From assembly GCA_965199745.1 (NCBI GenBank), contig CBDATB010000012.1, positions 310,001 to 374,000 of the forward strand: 64,000 bases of DNA, in the 5' to 3' direction. Each line of letters starts with the position of its first letter. The stretch's first letter is position 1. A model generated the notes under the pieces. It made no database searches and was not told where the DNA came from. It was given only the letters and a program-made list of their open reading frames with translations. A program made the translations under genes and the position numbers. Source of the stretch: CBDATB01 sp965199745 (GTDB lineage Bacteria; Bacteroidota; Bacteroidia; Cytophagales; Flammeovirgaceae). Shown here piece after piece: positions 9,411-17,783 of the stretch.

Positions 9411-10076
9411 ATGGCTGTAAAAGACGCTAAGTATTTTTTCATTGCAGTGTTTTCAATCACTGCAAGTTTATTCATAGAAGCACGAGGGTTTTCTCAAAAT
9501 GCTGTGAATGATGTACTAGGAAAACCTGCTGTATGGAAGAACTTGCTTGCATCCCCACAAGATTCTGTACTCTGGGTACAATACGTGGGCAAGCCCTGGG
9601 TATGTATGAGTAGAAAAGACATAAACAATGTTAAAAAGATTAGAAATCGTTTACTGCAGTACCGGCAGCCCCAAACAATACAGGAAGAGGTAAATGTCAG
9701 AGATGATAGATTTTGGATACTAGACGCACAAGACTCCAAGGCTGCTAGCGAGGTAGAAATACTATCCAAAGAACAGCAAAATTATCTTCATCAGCTTGAA
9801 ACCAACATGCTGCAAGAACCCGGAGATTTACCTGACTTGAAACAAAATATTGCAGAAAATTTTGTTATTTTGGAAGATACCTACCAAGACGCCTTTGACG
9901 AAATGGGGATAGAATACAAGAGTTATGCACTTATACATCCAGATGGCAAATACAGCCAAGAGCTGTGGATTAAAGAAAAAAGTAGGGAGTTGAAAGAATT
10001 AAAAGTGAAAAAACTCAATCAAATGAAAGCTGTTTTGTCCAACCAGTTAGAAATTTCATCTACAAAAACAGAGTGA
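9411..10076 (+). CDS. Secreted protein of unknown function (family shared with 29169-29714)
   Basis: The ATG at 9411 gives a 221-residue protein with a signal peptide (hydrophobic run ending near RGFSQ). Longer starts would put extra residues before the signal, so this ATG is preferred. No known domain is recognised. It aligns by eye with the protein at 29169-29714. Both have KPxxW..L..xP.....LW..Y.GK just after the signal, then a charged middle, then NIxxNF near the end of the helical part, and both finish with W..E....L..LK..K. The shared architecture suggests a small lineage-specific family of exported, helix-rich proteins. Function is unknown. Confidence 0.75.
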   Translation: MAVKDAKYFFIAVFSITASLFIEARGFSQNAVNDVLGKPAVWKNLLASPQDSVLWVQYVGKPWVCMSRKDINNVKKIRNRLLQYRQPQTIQEEVNVRDDRFWILDAQDSKAASEVEILSKEQQNYLHQLETNMLQEPGDLPDLKQNIAENFVILEDTYQDAFDEMGIEYKSYALIHPDGKYSQELWIKEKSRELKELKVKKLNQMKAVLSNQLEISSTKTE

Positions 10077-10180
10077 TTAGATAATTAAAATTAAACATAA
10101 TAGGTATTAAAATATAACTGTATATTTGAAAAAATATTACCTTTGTCGACCTAGTGGGTTTTTTATTACAAAAAACAGCT

Positions 10181-10825
10181 ATGATAGCGAATAACTACTT
10201 GACTAACTGTAAATGGCTATTTTTCATCGGTTTATTTCACTTTGCGTGTTCTCATTCATTTGCACAAGGAAAGCAGCAGTATATCGTACTTTCTGGAATT
10301 ATTGTGGACGGAGACAGTGCCTATGGAATAGCAGGCGTACACGTATACATTGAACAAGCCAAAGTAGGAACTGTTTCAAATCAATTGGGCTATTTTTCTA
10401 TGCCCGCACAAGTTGGCGACACAGTTGTCTTTAGTGCGGTAAGCTACAAAAAACACAAAATAATAGTACCCAAAAGAGATGACGCAGCCATCAGTCTGCT
10501 GGTCAATTTGCAAAATGATACTACTATCCTACCAGTAGTAGAAATATTTCCTTATCCCACTATTGAAATATTTGAAGAGGCATTTTTGGCACTAGAATTA
10601 CCTAACGCTGAAAAGAAATTAGAAGAAAACTTAAATAAAGATTTATTATACAGAATGTCTTTAGAAGTGGGCATGGGCGGTGCTGCAAATCACCGCTATT
10701 TTATGGATCAGCAGATTAATCATGTATCTAATAAATACTTCAACCCCACTTATTCTTTCCTTAATCCATTCGCTTGGGCACAGTTTATTAAATCTCTCAA
10801 AAAAAATAAAAACAAGAAAAAGTAA
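10181..10825 (+). CDS. Exported protein with carboxypeptidase-regulatory-like domain
   Basis: From the ATG at 10181 the product has 214 residues: a signal peptide ending near SHSFAQ, then a beta-sandwich repeat typical of CarboxypepD_reg-like domains (VLSGIIVDGDS, GIAGVHVYIEQ, GTVSNQLGYFSM, FSAVSYKKH). Such domains occur at the N-terminus of TonB-dependent receptors, but here it stands with only a charged C-terminal tail rich in Lys and Asn. Its role is probably at the cell envelope; no enzyme motif is visible. A longer GTG start at 10154 exists but adds residues ahead of the signal peptide. A TACCTTTG box (10138-10145) lies 36 bp upstream and could be the promoter -7 element. Confidence 0.78.
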   Translation: MIANNYLTNCKWLFFIGLFHFACSHSFAQGKQQYIVLSGIIVDGDSAYGIAGVHVYIEQAKVGTVSNQLGYFSMPAQVGDTVVFSAVSYKKHKIIVPKRDDAAISLLVNLQNDTTILPVVEIFPYPTIEIFEEAFLALELPNAEKKLEENLNKDLLYRMSLEVGMGGAANHRYFMDQQINHVSNKYFNPTYSFLNPFAWAQFIKSLKKNKNKKK

Positions 10826-10941
10826 TATGATTGCTGAGTGCTTCCTCAATTTCATATTTGTATTGGAATTTTTTATTTTTTTTGTTATGAATCTTCGTGC
10901 ATCTCTCAGTTTTTTGCTCACTTACCATAAAATTTAAAATA

Positions 10942-12447
10942 ATGATATTTTTAATTAGAATTTTTATTAAACAATACATTACCATACCGTTGGATTCTAT
11001 CAAAGCATCAAAAAATTTACTCGCTCAAGTCAATGACGGTAATCATCCCTTATATCGCTTTTTATTTTTACTGCTGTCTGTCTTCGTGCTAATATTAATG
11101 CCTGCGATCAGTTTTGGCTTTGGCAATACTTGGGACGAATGGAGTCATGTTCCTTATGCAGAAGATATATTAAGTTATTATTTCTCCTTTGGGGCAGACA
11201 AAAAAGTTTTTGACCTGTCTGTTCATGCAAGAAATGCAACTATGCATTACGGTGCTTCTTTCGACGTATTGGCGGCCATTCTGCACAAATACATTCTTTC
11301 TTTAGGTATTTACGAAACTCGCCACCTATTAAATGCTTTGTTCGGTGCAATGACAATCATTGTTACAGGAAAAATTACCAGAGAAGTAGCTAATTGGCGT
11401 ACAGCCGTTTTTGCTCTATTATTTATGCTATTGTCTCCGCGCTTTTTAGGTCATTCTATGAACAATCCCAAAGATATACCATTCGCTCTGGCTTATGCCT
11501 TGAGCTTATACTATATGATACGTTTTTTTAGGCAATTGCCTAATCCCACTGTAGTTACTATGATAAAGCTAACTTTAGCTTTTGCCCTGATTGTTAGCGT
11601 TAAAATAGGCGGTCTAATTGTTATGTGTTATTTCGCGTTATTTGGAGGAATATATTGGCTTTTTGAACTGCACCAACTGGGTAGAAAAACGGCTTTTTCT
11701 CATTTTTTCAAATATCTAAAATATTTGCTTGCCATTTGTATAAGTGCCTATTTTCTAGGAATTTTATCTTGGCCTTACGGCATAGAAAAACCCCTGACTA
11801 ATCCTTTTAATTCTCTGAAAATATTCAGTAATTTCAGTTTACTCATCCCTTATGAATTATTTGAAGGCAAACGCATTTATATGCGGGAAATACCTTGGTA
11901 TTATTCTTTTAAATGGATAGGAATTACGATACCTCTATCGGTAATTTTAGGTCTTCTTTTCAGTATATTTAGCATAAATAATCCTAAGAAATATAATAGC
12001 TATATTTATCTGATGATGTTATTTGTGTTATTTTTTCCTATTATATACATTATCATGAAAGATTCAACCTTATATAGTGGTTGGCGGCAGATCATGTTTG
12101 TATACGTTCCAGTGATTGTATTGGCAGCATTGGGTTGGGAAATACTGTTCAATATTATTGACAATCGGTATGTTAAAGGAGCTGTATTAGCCACTTGTAC
12201 TTTTCTGGTAATTAATCCAACTATCTGGATGGTAAAGAACCACCCTAATGAGTATGTGTACTTCAATGAACTGGTGGGCGGCATCAATGGGGCTTACACA
12301 AACTATGAGACCGAATACTGGTGCAATGCTACACGAGAGGCAGTAGAATGGTTGATAGCAAATGAGCCGATTGATAAAAAAACAGTAGTTGCATCCAACT
12401 TCGAAGTAATAACATCGCAATATTATGCAGATAAACTTTACCGATAG
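10942..12447 (+). CDS. GT-C type membrane glycosyltransferase (N-terminal part of a probably split gene)
   Basis: About 500 residues with many hydrophobic segments. It carries the acidic TWDEWSH motif in the first periplasmic loop, as in PMT/ArnT-like GT-C enzymes that use polyprenyl-phosphate sugars, and a conserved PRFLGHSMNNPKD segment. The ATG at 10942 is preferred to a GTG at 10897. The frame stops at 12447, while the next frame carries on from 12425 with DYALFGTR and PPKGTIHVI, which I recall as the C-terminal continuation of such proteins before a TPR tail. A one-base frame difference near 12440 therefore probably splits what was one gene. Confidence 0.75.
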   Translation: MIFLIRIFIKQYITIPLDSIKASKNLLAQVNDGNHPLYRFLFLLLSVFVLILMPAISFGFGNTWDEWSHVPYAEDILSYYFSFGADKKVFDLSVHARNATMHYGASFDVLAAILHKYILSLGIYETRHLLNALFGAMTIIVTGKITREVANWRTAVFALLFMLLSPRFLGHSMNNPKDIPFALAYALSLYYMIRFFRQLPNPTVVTMIKLTLAFALIVSVKIGGLIVMCYFALFGGIYWLFELHQLGRKTAFSHFFKYLKYLLAICISAYFLGILSWPYGIEKPLTNPFNSLKIFSNFSLLIPYELFEGKRIYMREIPWYYSFKWIGITIPLSVILGLLFSIFSINNPKKYNSYIYLMMLFVLFFPIIYIIMKDSTLYSGWRQIMFVYVPVIVLAALGWEILFNIIDNRYVKGAVLATCTFLVINPTIWMVKNHPNEYVYFNELVGGINGAYTNYETEYWCNATREAVEWLIANEPIDKKTVVASNFEVITSQYYADKLYR

Positions 12448-13261
12448 TTTACAGATGTTGTGGACAAGACAGGAAGAGCATTATAAAAGACCTTGGGATT
12501 ATGCTCTTTTCGGTACGCGTACTATGTCAAAAAAGCATATTGCTGCAAGTTTTCCACCCAAAGGCACTATTCATGTGATCAGAGCCGATACTGTGCCTTT
12601 GGTAGCTATTGTGAAGCGAGAAAATAATTATATTCCTAAAGGCTATCAATTAAAACAGCAAGGTAAATACAACGAAGCAATTCATTACGCCCAGAAAGCC
12701 GTTGCTTATGAACCCAATAATACAGAAGCACTTTTGTTATTGGCAATTTGTTATTCTTCAATCGGTAACTATAAAGAATCAGTTGATGCAGCTAAGAAAA
12801 TTATCGGTATTAACCCCGATAGCTTTGTTGCTTATGGTTTAATCGGTACGCTATTACTTAATCATAAACAATATGATAAAGCTATTGCTTATCTGAAAAA
12901 ATCAGTTAAATTGAGGATAAATAATGCATCGGGTTATAATAATTTAGCAAGAGCTTATTTAAGCAAAAAGAATTATAATCAATCGATGAGATATTTTAAT
13001 TTGGCAAATCAATATAGTTACAACCGCAATCCCAATATTTATATAGATATAGGCATATTATTTTGGAATAAAGCAAAAGACTTTCCAGCACAAAAAGTTA
13101 ATCATCTAAACGCGGCTATCAATAGTTTTCATCAGGCAATTAAAATAAAACAAAATTCATGGCAAGCTTACAAAAATATCGCTGCTTGCTATAGAGAGCT
13201 TGGGGATGCACAAAAAGCTGGCCAATACCTGAATCACATGAAGCAGTTGCAACAAAGATAA
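12425..13261 (+). CDS. TPR-repeat protein, probably the displaced C-terminus of the upstream glycosyltransferase
   Basis: This 278-residue product overlaps the upstream gene by 23 bp in another frame. Its first 70 residues (TRQEEHYKRPWDYALFGTR, then PPKGTIHVIRAD) look like the soluble end of the GT-C enzyme. The rest holds about six tetratricopeptide repeats such as GKYNEAIHYAQKAVAYEPNN, which form protein-binding superhelices. It has no signal peptide, which is odd for a stand-alone exported TPR protein and supports a split gene. The ATG at 12425 could still allow coupled translation as a separate protein. Confidence 0.7.
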   Translation: MQINFTDSLQMLWTRQEEHYKRPWDYALFGTRTMSKKHIAASFPPKGTIHVIRADTVPLVAIVKRENNYIPKGYQLKQQGKYNEAIHYAQKAVAYEPNNTEALLLLAICYSSIGNYKESVDAAKKIIGINPDSFVAYGLIGTLLLNHKQYDKAIAYLKKSVKLRINNASGYNNLARAYLSKKNYNQSMRYFNLANQYSYNRNPNIYIDIGILFWNKAKDFPAQKVNHLNAAINSFHQAIKIKQNSWQAYKNIAACYRELGDAQKAGQYLNHMKQLQQR

Positions 13262-13273
13262 AAATACACTGTT

Positions 13274-14632
13274 ATGCAGATTAATAAAAATACTGAAATG
13301 ATAATAGTAGGAGGGGGTATCACCGGCTTAGTGGCTGCCTACCTGGCAGCCAGAGGAGGAAAAAAAGTTAGTATTATCGAGGCAAGCAATAATTTTGGAG
13401 GCTTACTTAATACTTTTTCAATTGCTGGTAAACAACTCGAGCATTATTACCATATTTTTTGTACGCACGACAAAGAATTTCATTGGCTAATCAAAGAATT
13501 GAACATCCAAGACCAAGTTATATTTAAAAAAACATCAATGGGTGTTTTCAGAAATGGTAAAATATATGACTTTAATTCTCTTATCGATCTTTTAAAATTC
13601 AAGCCAATCCGTTTTTTTGACAAAATCAAATTTATCTTTAATACACTATATCTGTGTTGGTTTGCTAATTGGAAAAAATATGAAAATGTCTCTTGTGCCA
13701 GTTGGTTTCAGAAGTGGTCTGGCAAAAGCACGTGTACCGCTTTATGGATGCCTATGTTAAATATAAAATTCGGACCTTATGCTTCAGAAGTCCCACTTGC
13801 ATGGATGATTGGCAGATTAAGACAGAGAGTAAAGTCTAGAAAAAATACCGTTGAATACTTGGCTTACATAAATGGAAGCCTACAGATCTTATTAGACGCA
13901 TTAATAGATAAGCTAAAAGATTTGAATGTAGAATTTATTAATAATGCTCCTATTGAAACCATTGAGATTAAAAAAAACAAAATACAATATATTACTTCTT
14001 CAGGAAGAAAAATTGTAGGAGATAAATATTTATTCACAATTCCCGGTGTCTATTTAGGTAAACTTTTGAGGAAAAATGCTCCCGTATTATCAGAAAAACT
14101 AGAGCAAATAAAATATTTTGGAGCAGTTTGTGTTGTCGTTGAGATGAAACATGCCCTGAGCAACTGTTTTTGGTTAAATGTTGCTGATGATGGCTTTCCT
14201 TTTGGTGGAGTTATCGAACAGACTAATCTTATAGATCCTGAATACTACAACGGAAGCCATATTGTCTATTTCTCAAGATATTTCTCTTGGGAAGAGAAAA
14301 TAGCAGATATGGATGACGAAGAAATTAAAACGCATATGTTGAGTCACGTTCATAAAATTTATCCTCACTTCAAGGAAAGTTCAATCAAAAACACCTATGT
14401 ATTTAAAACAATGACTGCTGCACCAGTGTGTGATTTGAATTTTTCTAAAAAAATTCCTAATTGCAAGACCGATATAACAAACTTGTTTGTTGCCAATATG
14501 GCACATGTATACCCTGATGAAAGAGCATCAAACAACTCTATAAGAATTGCGGCAGAGGCATGCCGTGTAATGGGTATGGACACGAGTTACGTCCCCAAAA
14601 ACTGCTCTTTATCGGGAGTAGTAGGCTTTTAG
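13274..14632 (+). CDS. FAD-dependent amine oxidase / protoporphyrinogen-oxidase-like protein
   Basis: A 452-residue flavoprotein. The N-terminus carries the dinucleotide-binding fingerprint IIVGGGITGLVAAYLAARGG with the acidic end SIIEA about 20 residues later, followed by FGGLL. The C-terminal part ends with the FAD-contacting segment near SNNSIRIAAEACR. The family includes protoporphyrinogen oxidases, UDP-galactopyranose mutases and desaturases. The position right after a glycosyltransferase suggests a role in envelope glycan or lipid-sugar modification, but the substrate cannot be named. It starts 12 bp after the TPR gene and overlaps the end of convergent trpB by 3 bp. Confidence 0.8.
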   Translation: MQINKNTEMIIVGGGITGLVAAYLAARGGKKVSIIEASNNFGGLLNTFSIAGKQLEHYYHIFCTHDKEFHWLIKELNIQDQVIFKKTSMGVFRNGKIYDFNSLIDLLKFKPIRFFDKIKFIFNTLYLCWFANWKKYENVSCASWFQKWSGKSTCTALWMPMLNIKFGPYASEVPLAWMIGRLRQRVKSRKNTVEYLAYINGSLQILLDALIDKLKDLNVEFINNAPIETIEIKKNKIQYITSSGRKIVGDKYLFTIPGVYLGKLLRKNAPVLSEKLEQIKYFGAVCVVVEMKHALSNCFWLNVADDGFPFGGVIEQTNLIDPEYYNGSHIVYFSRYFSWEEKIADMDDEEIKTHMLSHVHKIYPHFKESSIKNTYVFKTMTAAPVCDLNFSKKIPNCKTDITNLFVANMAHVYPDERASNNSIRIAAEACRVMGMDTSYVPKNCSLSGVVGF

Positions 14633-15819
14633 AATTTTTTGTATTTTTCCATCCAGTCAAAATAAGTTTGTAGATCCTTATCACCGCGTCCCGATAGATT
14701 AACAACTACGACTTCTTTGCGCTGGGTATCCAATTTTTCCAGATAAGCTAATGCGTGGGCTGTTTCAATAGCGGGAATAATGCCTTCTAATCGGCTACAT
14801 AATATACCGGCATCCATTGCTTCTTTGTCCGTAATCGGTTCATAGCTAGCCCTTCCACTATCAAAAAGATAGGCGTGGACAGGGCCAATACCAGGGTAGT
14901 CAAGCCCTGCCGATATGGAGTAAGGCTCTACTACTTGACCGTCATCAGTTTGCATGAGTAAAGAACGACTGCCGTGTAGTATGCCTTCTCTACCTATTAG
15001 GGTGGTAGCAGCAGTTTCACCGCTGTCTACGCCTAAGCCCGCTGCTTCAGTGCCAACCAGTTTTACTGAAGATTCATTATAGAAGTGATAAAAAGCACCG
15101 GCTGCGTTACTTCCTCCTCCCACACAAGCAACTACACAATCTGGCAATTCACTACCGGTTTGGTCTTTAAGCTGTTCGCGTATTTCTCGACTAATTACCG
15201 ATTGGAAACGTGTTACCATATCTGGATAAGGGTGCGGACCTACCACTGAGCCAATAATATAGTGTGTATCCACCGGATCATTAATCCAGTTTCTGATTGC
15301 ATCATTGGTAGCGTCTTTCAATGTTTTGCTACCACTGACTGAGGGGACCACCTCAGCACCTAACAACTTCATCCTATCGACATTGGGCTTTTGGCGTTTC
15401 ATATCTACTTGCCCCATGTAAACTACACAATCTATGCCTGCCAACGCACAAACCGTGGCAGTTGCTACCCCGTGCTGTCCTGCACCGGTTTCTGCAATAA
15501 TTCGCTTTTTGCCTAATGCTTTGGCCAATAATATTTGCCCAACCGTATTATTAATTTTGTGTGCGCCTGTATGGTTGAGGTCTTCTCTTTTGAGGTAAAC
15601 ATTGGTTTGGTATTTTTCAGAGAGTCTTTGTGCATAATACAGGGGTGTGGGTCGCCCCACATAATCAGCAAGGAGGCTTCGGAATTCTTGCTGAAATGTA
15701 TCTGAACTAATAATTTGCAGATAGTTTTCTTGCAATTCTTTTACATTCGGGTATAGCATCTCAGGAATGTAGGCACCCCCAAACTTTCCGTAAAATCCTT
15801 GCTTGTCCACAGTAATCAT
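14629..15819 (-). CDS. trpB: Tryptophan synthase beta chain
   Basis: A 396-residue PLP enzyme that joins indole and serine to make tryptophan. Lys88 in HTGAHKINN forms the internal aldimine. GGGSNAAG binds the PLP phosphate and LSGRGDKD sits near the C-terminus. All are intact and the length is typical of TrpB1. No trpA follows: the gene ends against a convergent flavoprotein gene. The upstream partner trpF is frameshifted. TrpB alone can still use free indole, so its retention may reflect indole salvage, or trpA may be elsewhere. This is inference. Confidence 0.95.
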   Translation of the reverse strand: MITVDKQGFYGKFGGAYIPEMLYPNVKELQENYLQIISSDTFQQEFRSLLADYVGRPTPLYYAQRLSEKYQTNVYLKREDLNHTGAHKINNTVGQILLAKALGKKRIIAETGAGQHGVATATVCALAGIDCVVYMGQVDMKRQKPNVDRMKLLGAEVVPSVSGSKTLKDATNDAIRNWINDPVDTHYIIGSVVGPHPYPDMVTRFQSVISREIREQLKDQTGSELPDCVVACVGGGSNAAGAFYHFYNESSVKLVGTEAAGLGVDSGETAATTLIGREGILHGSRSLLMQTDDGQVVEPYSISAGLDYPGIGPVHAYLFDSGRASYEPITDKEAMDAGILCSRLEGIIPAIETAHALAYLEKLDTQRKEVVVVNLSGRGDKDLQTYFDWMEKYKKF

Positions 15820-15880
15820 GCTAAAAGTAGAAAATGAATGATAAATAGTTTTTCAAAAAAAGTGGTGTTCTTCATTTTAG

Positions 15881-16529
15881 TTACTCATCGGTTTTAGGCT
15901 CCATATTTTCGGGAAGCAGTTTTTGTTTAAAATACTTAACTTTACTAATATTTTTTTCTGCTAGAGCATCTTCAAAACGGCTGTTGATATCTATGGCATA
16001 GATATTCATATTTTTCATATTTTTTATTATTTCTATGTGTTCAATATCAATGCCGCCACTTAAAAAAAACGGTAATTCATTATCGTATTGTTTTAATACA
16101 TCCCAATCGAAGGCTACTCCATTTCCTCCATAGTTTTTGCCTTTCGTGTCAAAAAGAAAATAATCAGTATAAGGTTTGTAGGATATAGTAATAGAAAAAT
16201 CAAAATTTTTATCTACGCTAAAGGCTTTGATAAGTGCCACTTCTTCGCTTAATACATCACCTAATTCTTTACAAAACTCAGGTGTCTCATTACCATGCAA
16301 CTGAATAAAGTTGAGATTGTGCTTTTGCGTGCACTTGTTTATTTCAGCGATATTACTGTTAATAAAAACGCCTACTTTTTTTTATATCGGCAGGAAAGGA
16401 TTTTAAATTAATATTTTCTACATAGCGGGGCGAAGAGGCGAAGAAAATGAATCCCATCATATCGGGTTTGAGTGCAGCAATTTGCCGTATATTATGCTCG
16501 TATTTCATACCACAAACTTTGAGTTTCAT
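15881..16529 (-). pseudogene. trpF: Phosphoribosylanthranilate isomerase, frameshifted in an A8 tract
   Basis: Read from an ATG at 16529, the frame encodes MKLKVCGMKY and DMMGFIFFASSPRY, the start of TrpF. After the codons for ADIKK it enters a run of eight A residues (T8 on the plus strand, 16376-16383) and soon meets a stop. Removing one A restores VGVFINSNIAEI and FIQLHGNETPEFC, then FFLSGGID and the normal C-terminus. The repaired product would be 215 residues, full length for TrpF. It may be an inactivating mutation, a sequencing error in the homopolymer, or a gene rescued by polymerase slippage. It lies 61 bp upstream of trpB on the same strand. Confidence 0.85.
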
Positions 16530-16583
16530 GCTTAACAGTTGAGCTTCAATACAAAATATGTTACTTACTGCACTGTTGTTTAA

Positions 16584-16877
16584 CTAAGTAATATCAAAAA
16601 TGTTTATTCTTCTATTTTCTCGATAATGTTGCTGATTACCATAGTGACCCGGTCTGACAACTGCTATAAGCTAATTCTATTACCTCAATAACTCCTAGCT
16701 TGTTCAGGTTTTACAAACAGGTATTTATTCTCTCGAATTCCTTCATATATATTTTCATAGTAACTCGTGTAATTTCTGGGAATAATATGTTACTCATTGG
16801 GTGAAGTAATCAAGGGTATAAAAAATGTGACCAGACATACCAAAACCAACTAAGGCATCATTTATCTTTTTTAGCAT
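16584..16877 (-). pseudogene. Gfo/Idh/MocA-family oxidoreductase remnant
   Basis: On the minus strand an ATG at 16877 opens MLKKINDALVGFGMSGHIFY, the NAD-binding N-terminus of Gfo/Idh/MocA oxidoreductases. After about 27 codons it stops. Then come, in other frames, PRNYTSYYENIYEGIRENK, VKPEQARSY, VIEVIELAYSS and HYGNQQHYRENRRINIF, which resemble the C-terminus of the same family (YYENIYEAIREGK, then VIELAYxS). Only about 290 bp remain of a gene that is normally about 1 kb, so most of the middle has been deleted and the rest frameshifted. I translated this by hand. Confidence 0.7.
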
Positions 16878-16901
16878 ACATTTCGGGTTAACTCTTTACT
16901 T

Positions 16902-17768
16902 TTAACGCCTAATACTTGGCTTGAATCCTCTACTCCGCACGGGAGAAAACAAAAAGGCAAATAAGAAAAAAATCCCTACTAGTGTAGCCATAGCTGCTGC
17001 AATAGAACCATTGATCCATGTAGCTAGCCAATATCCGCCAAAAGTGCCTAACAAGGCAATAGCTATAGCGATAAGTAACATTGTTTTTAATTGATTGGTT
17101 AATAAATAAGCTGCTGCCGCCGGAACCACTAAAAAGGCTACTACTAATATTGCACCCACAGACTCGAAAGATGCTACTGTGGTTAAAGATACAATAACCA
17201 TTAGCGTATAATGCCAAAACATAGTAGAAATACCAATAGTAGCAGCAAAATCAGCATCGAAAGTAGTCAGGAGAAGTGGACGATAGCATATTACAGTAAA
17301 AGCAATAATAAGCAAAAGAATACTGCCTGATATCCAGGTGGCTCGCGGACCTAGAATAACTCCGCTATCGCTTATCCATAAATTTAGGGGAATATAAGCC
17401 AACTCACCATACAACACGCAGTCTTGGTCAATGTCTACCGAATCGGTAAAAACAGAGATCAAGATAATGCCTAATGCAAAAAGAGACGTGAAAGTAACAC
17501 CGATAGACGCATCTGTCTGCAAGTTTCCTTTTTTATTAAAAAATTCTATCACGAAAGAAGCAAATACCCCTAGCATGGCAGCACCTAAAACAGTATAAAA
17601 ACTATCAAATCGCCCACTAAAAAGAAAGGCAATAACGATGCCCGGCAACACAGCATGGGAGATGGCATCGCCAATCATAGTCATTCTCCTTAAGACAAGA
17701 AAGCAACCTAGTAAAGCACAGGAGGTCGCCACAATAGATCCTGTAAATATAATCCAGAAAGCATTCAT
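16902..17768 (-). CDS. Metal ABC transporter permease (ABC-3 family)
   Basis: A 288-residue membrane protein with about eight hydrophobic segments and the family motif GDAISHAVLPGI near residues 33-44. ABC-3 permeases (ZnuB, MntB and similar) import zinc, manganese or iron with a solute-binding protein and an ATPase. Neither partner gene is in the window. It follows tpiA by 15 bp on the same strand, an unusual neighbour. The metal cannot be told from sequence. The C-terminal half shows VASFESVGAILVVAFLVVPAA, shared by family members. Confidence 0.86.
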   Translation of the reverse strand: MNAFWIIFTGSIVATSCALLGCFLVLRRMTMIGDAISHAVLPGIVIAFLFSGRFDSFYTVLGAAMLGVFASFVIEFFNKKGNLQTDASIGVTFTSLFALGIILISVFTDSVDIDQDCVLYGELAYIPLNLWISDSGVILGPRATWISGSILLLIIAFTVICYRPLLLTTFDADFAATIGISTMFWHYTLMVIVSLTTVASFESVGAILVVAFLVVPAAAAYLLTNQLKTMLLIAIAIALLGTFGGYWLATWINGSIAAAMATLVGIFFLFAFLFSPVRSRGFKPSIRR

Positions 17769-17783
17769 GCTTGTGAGCTAATA

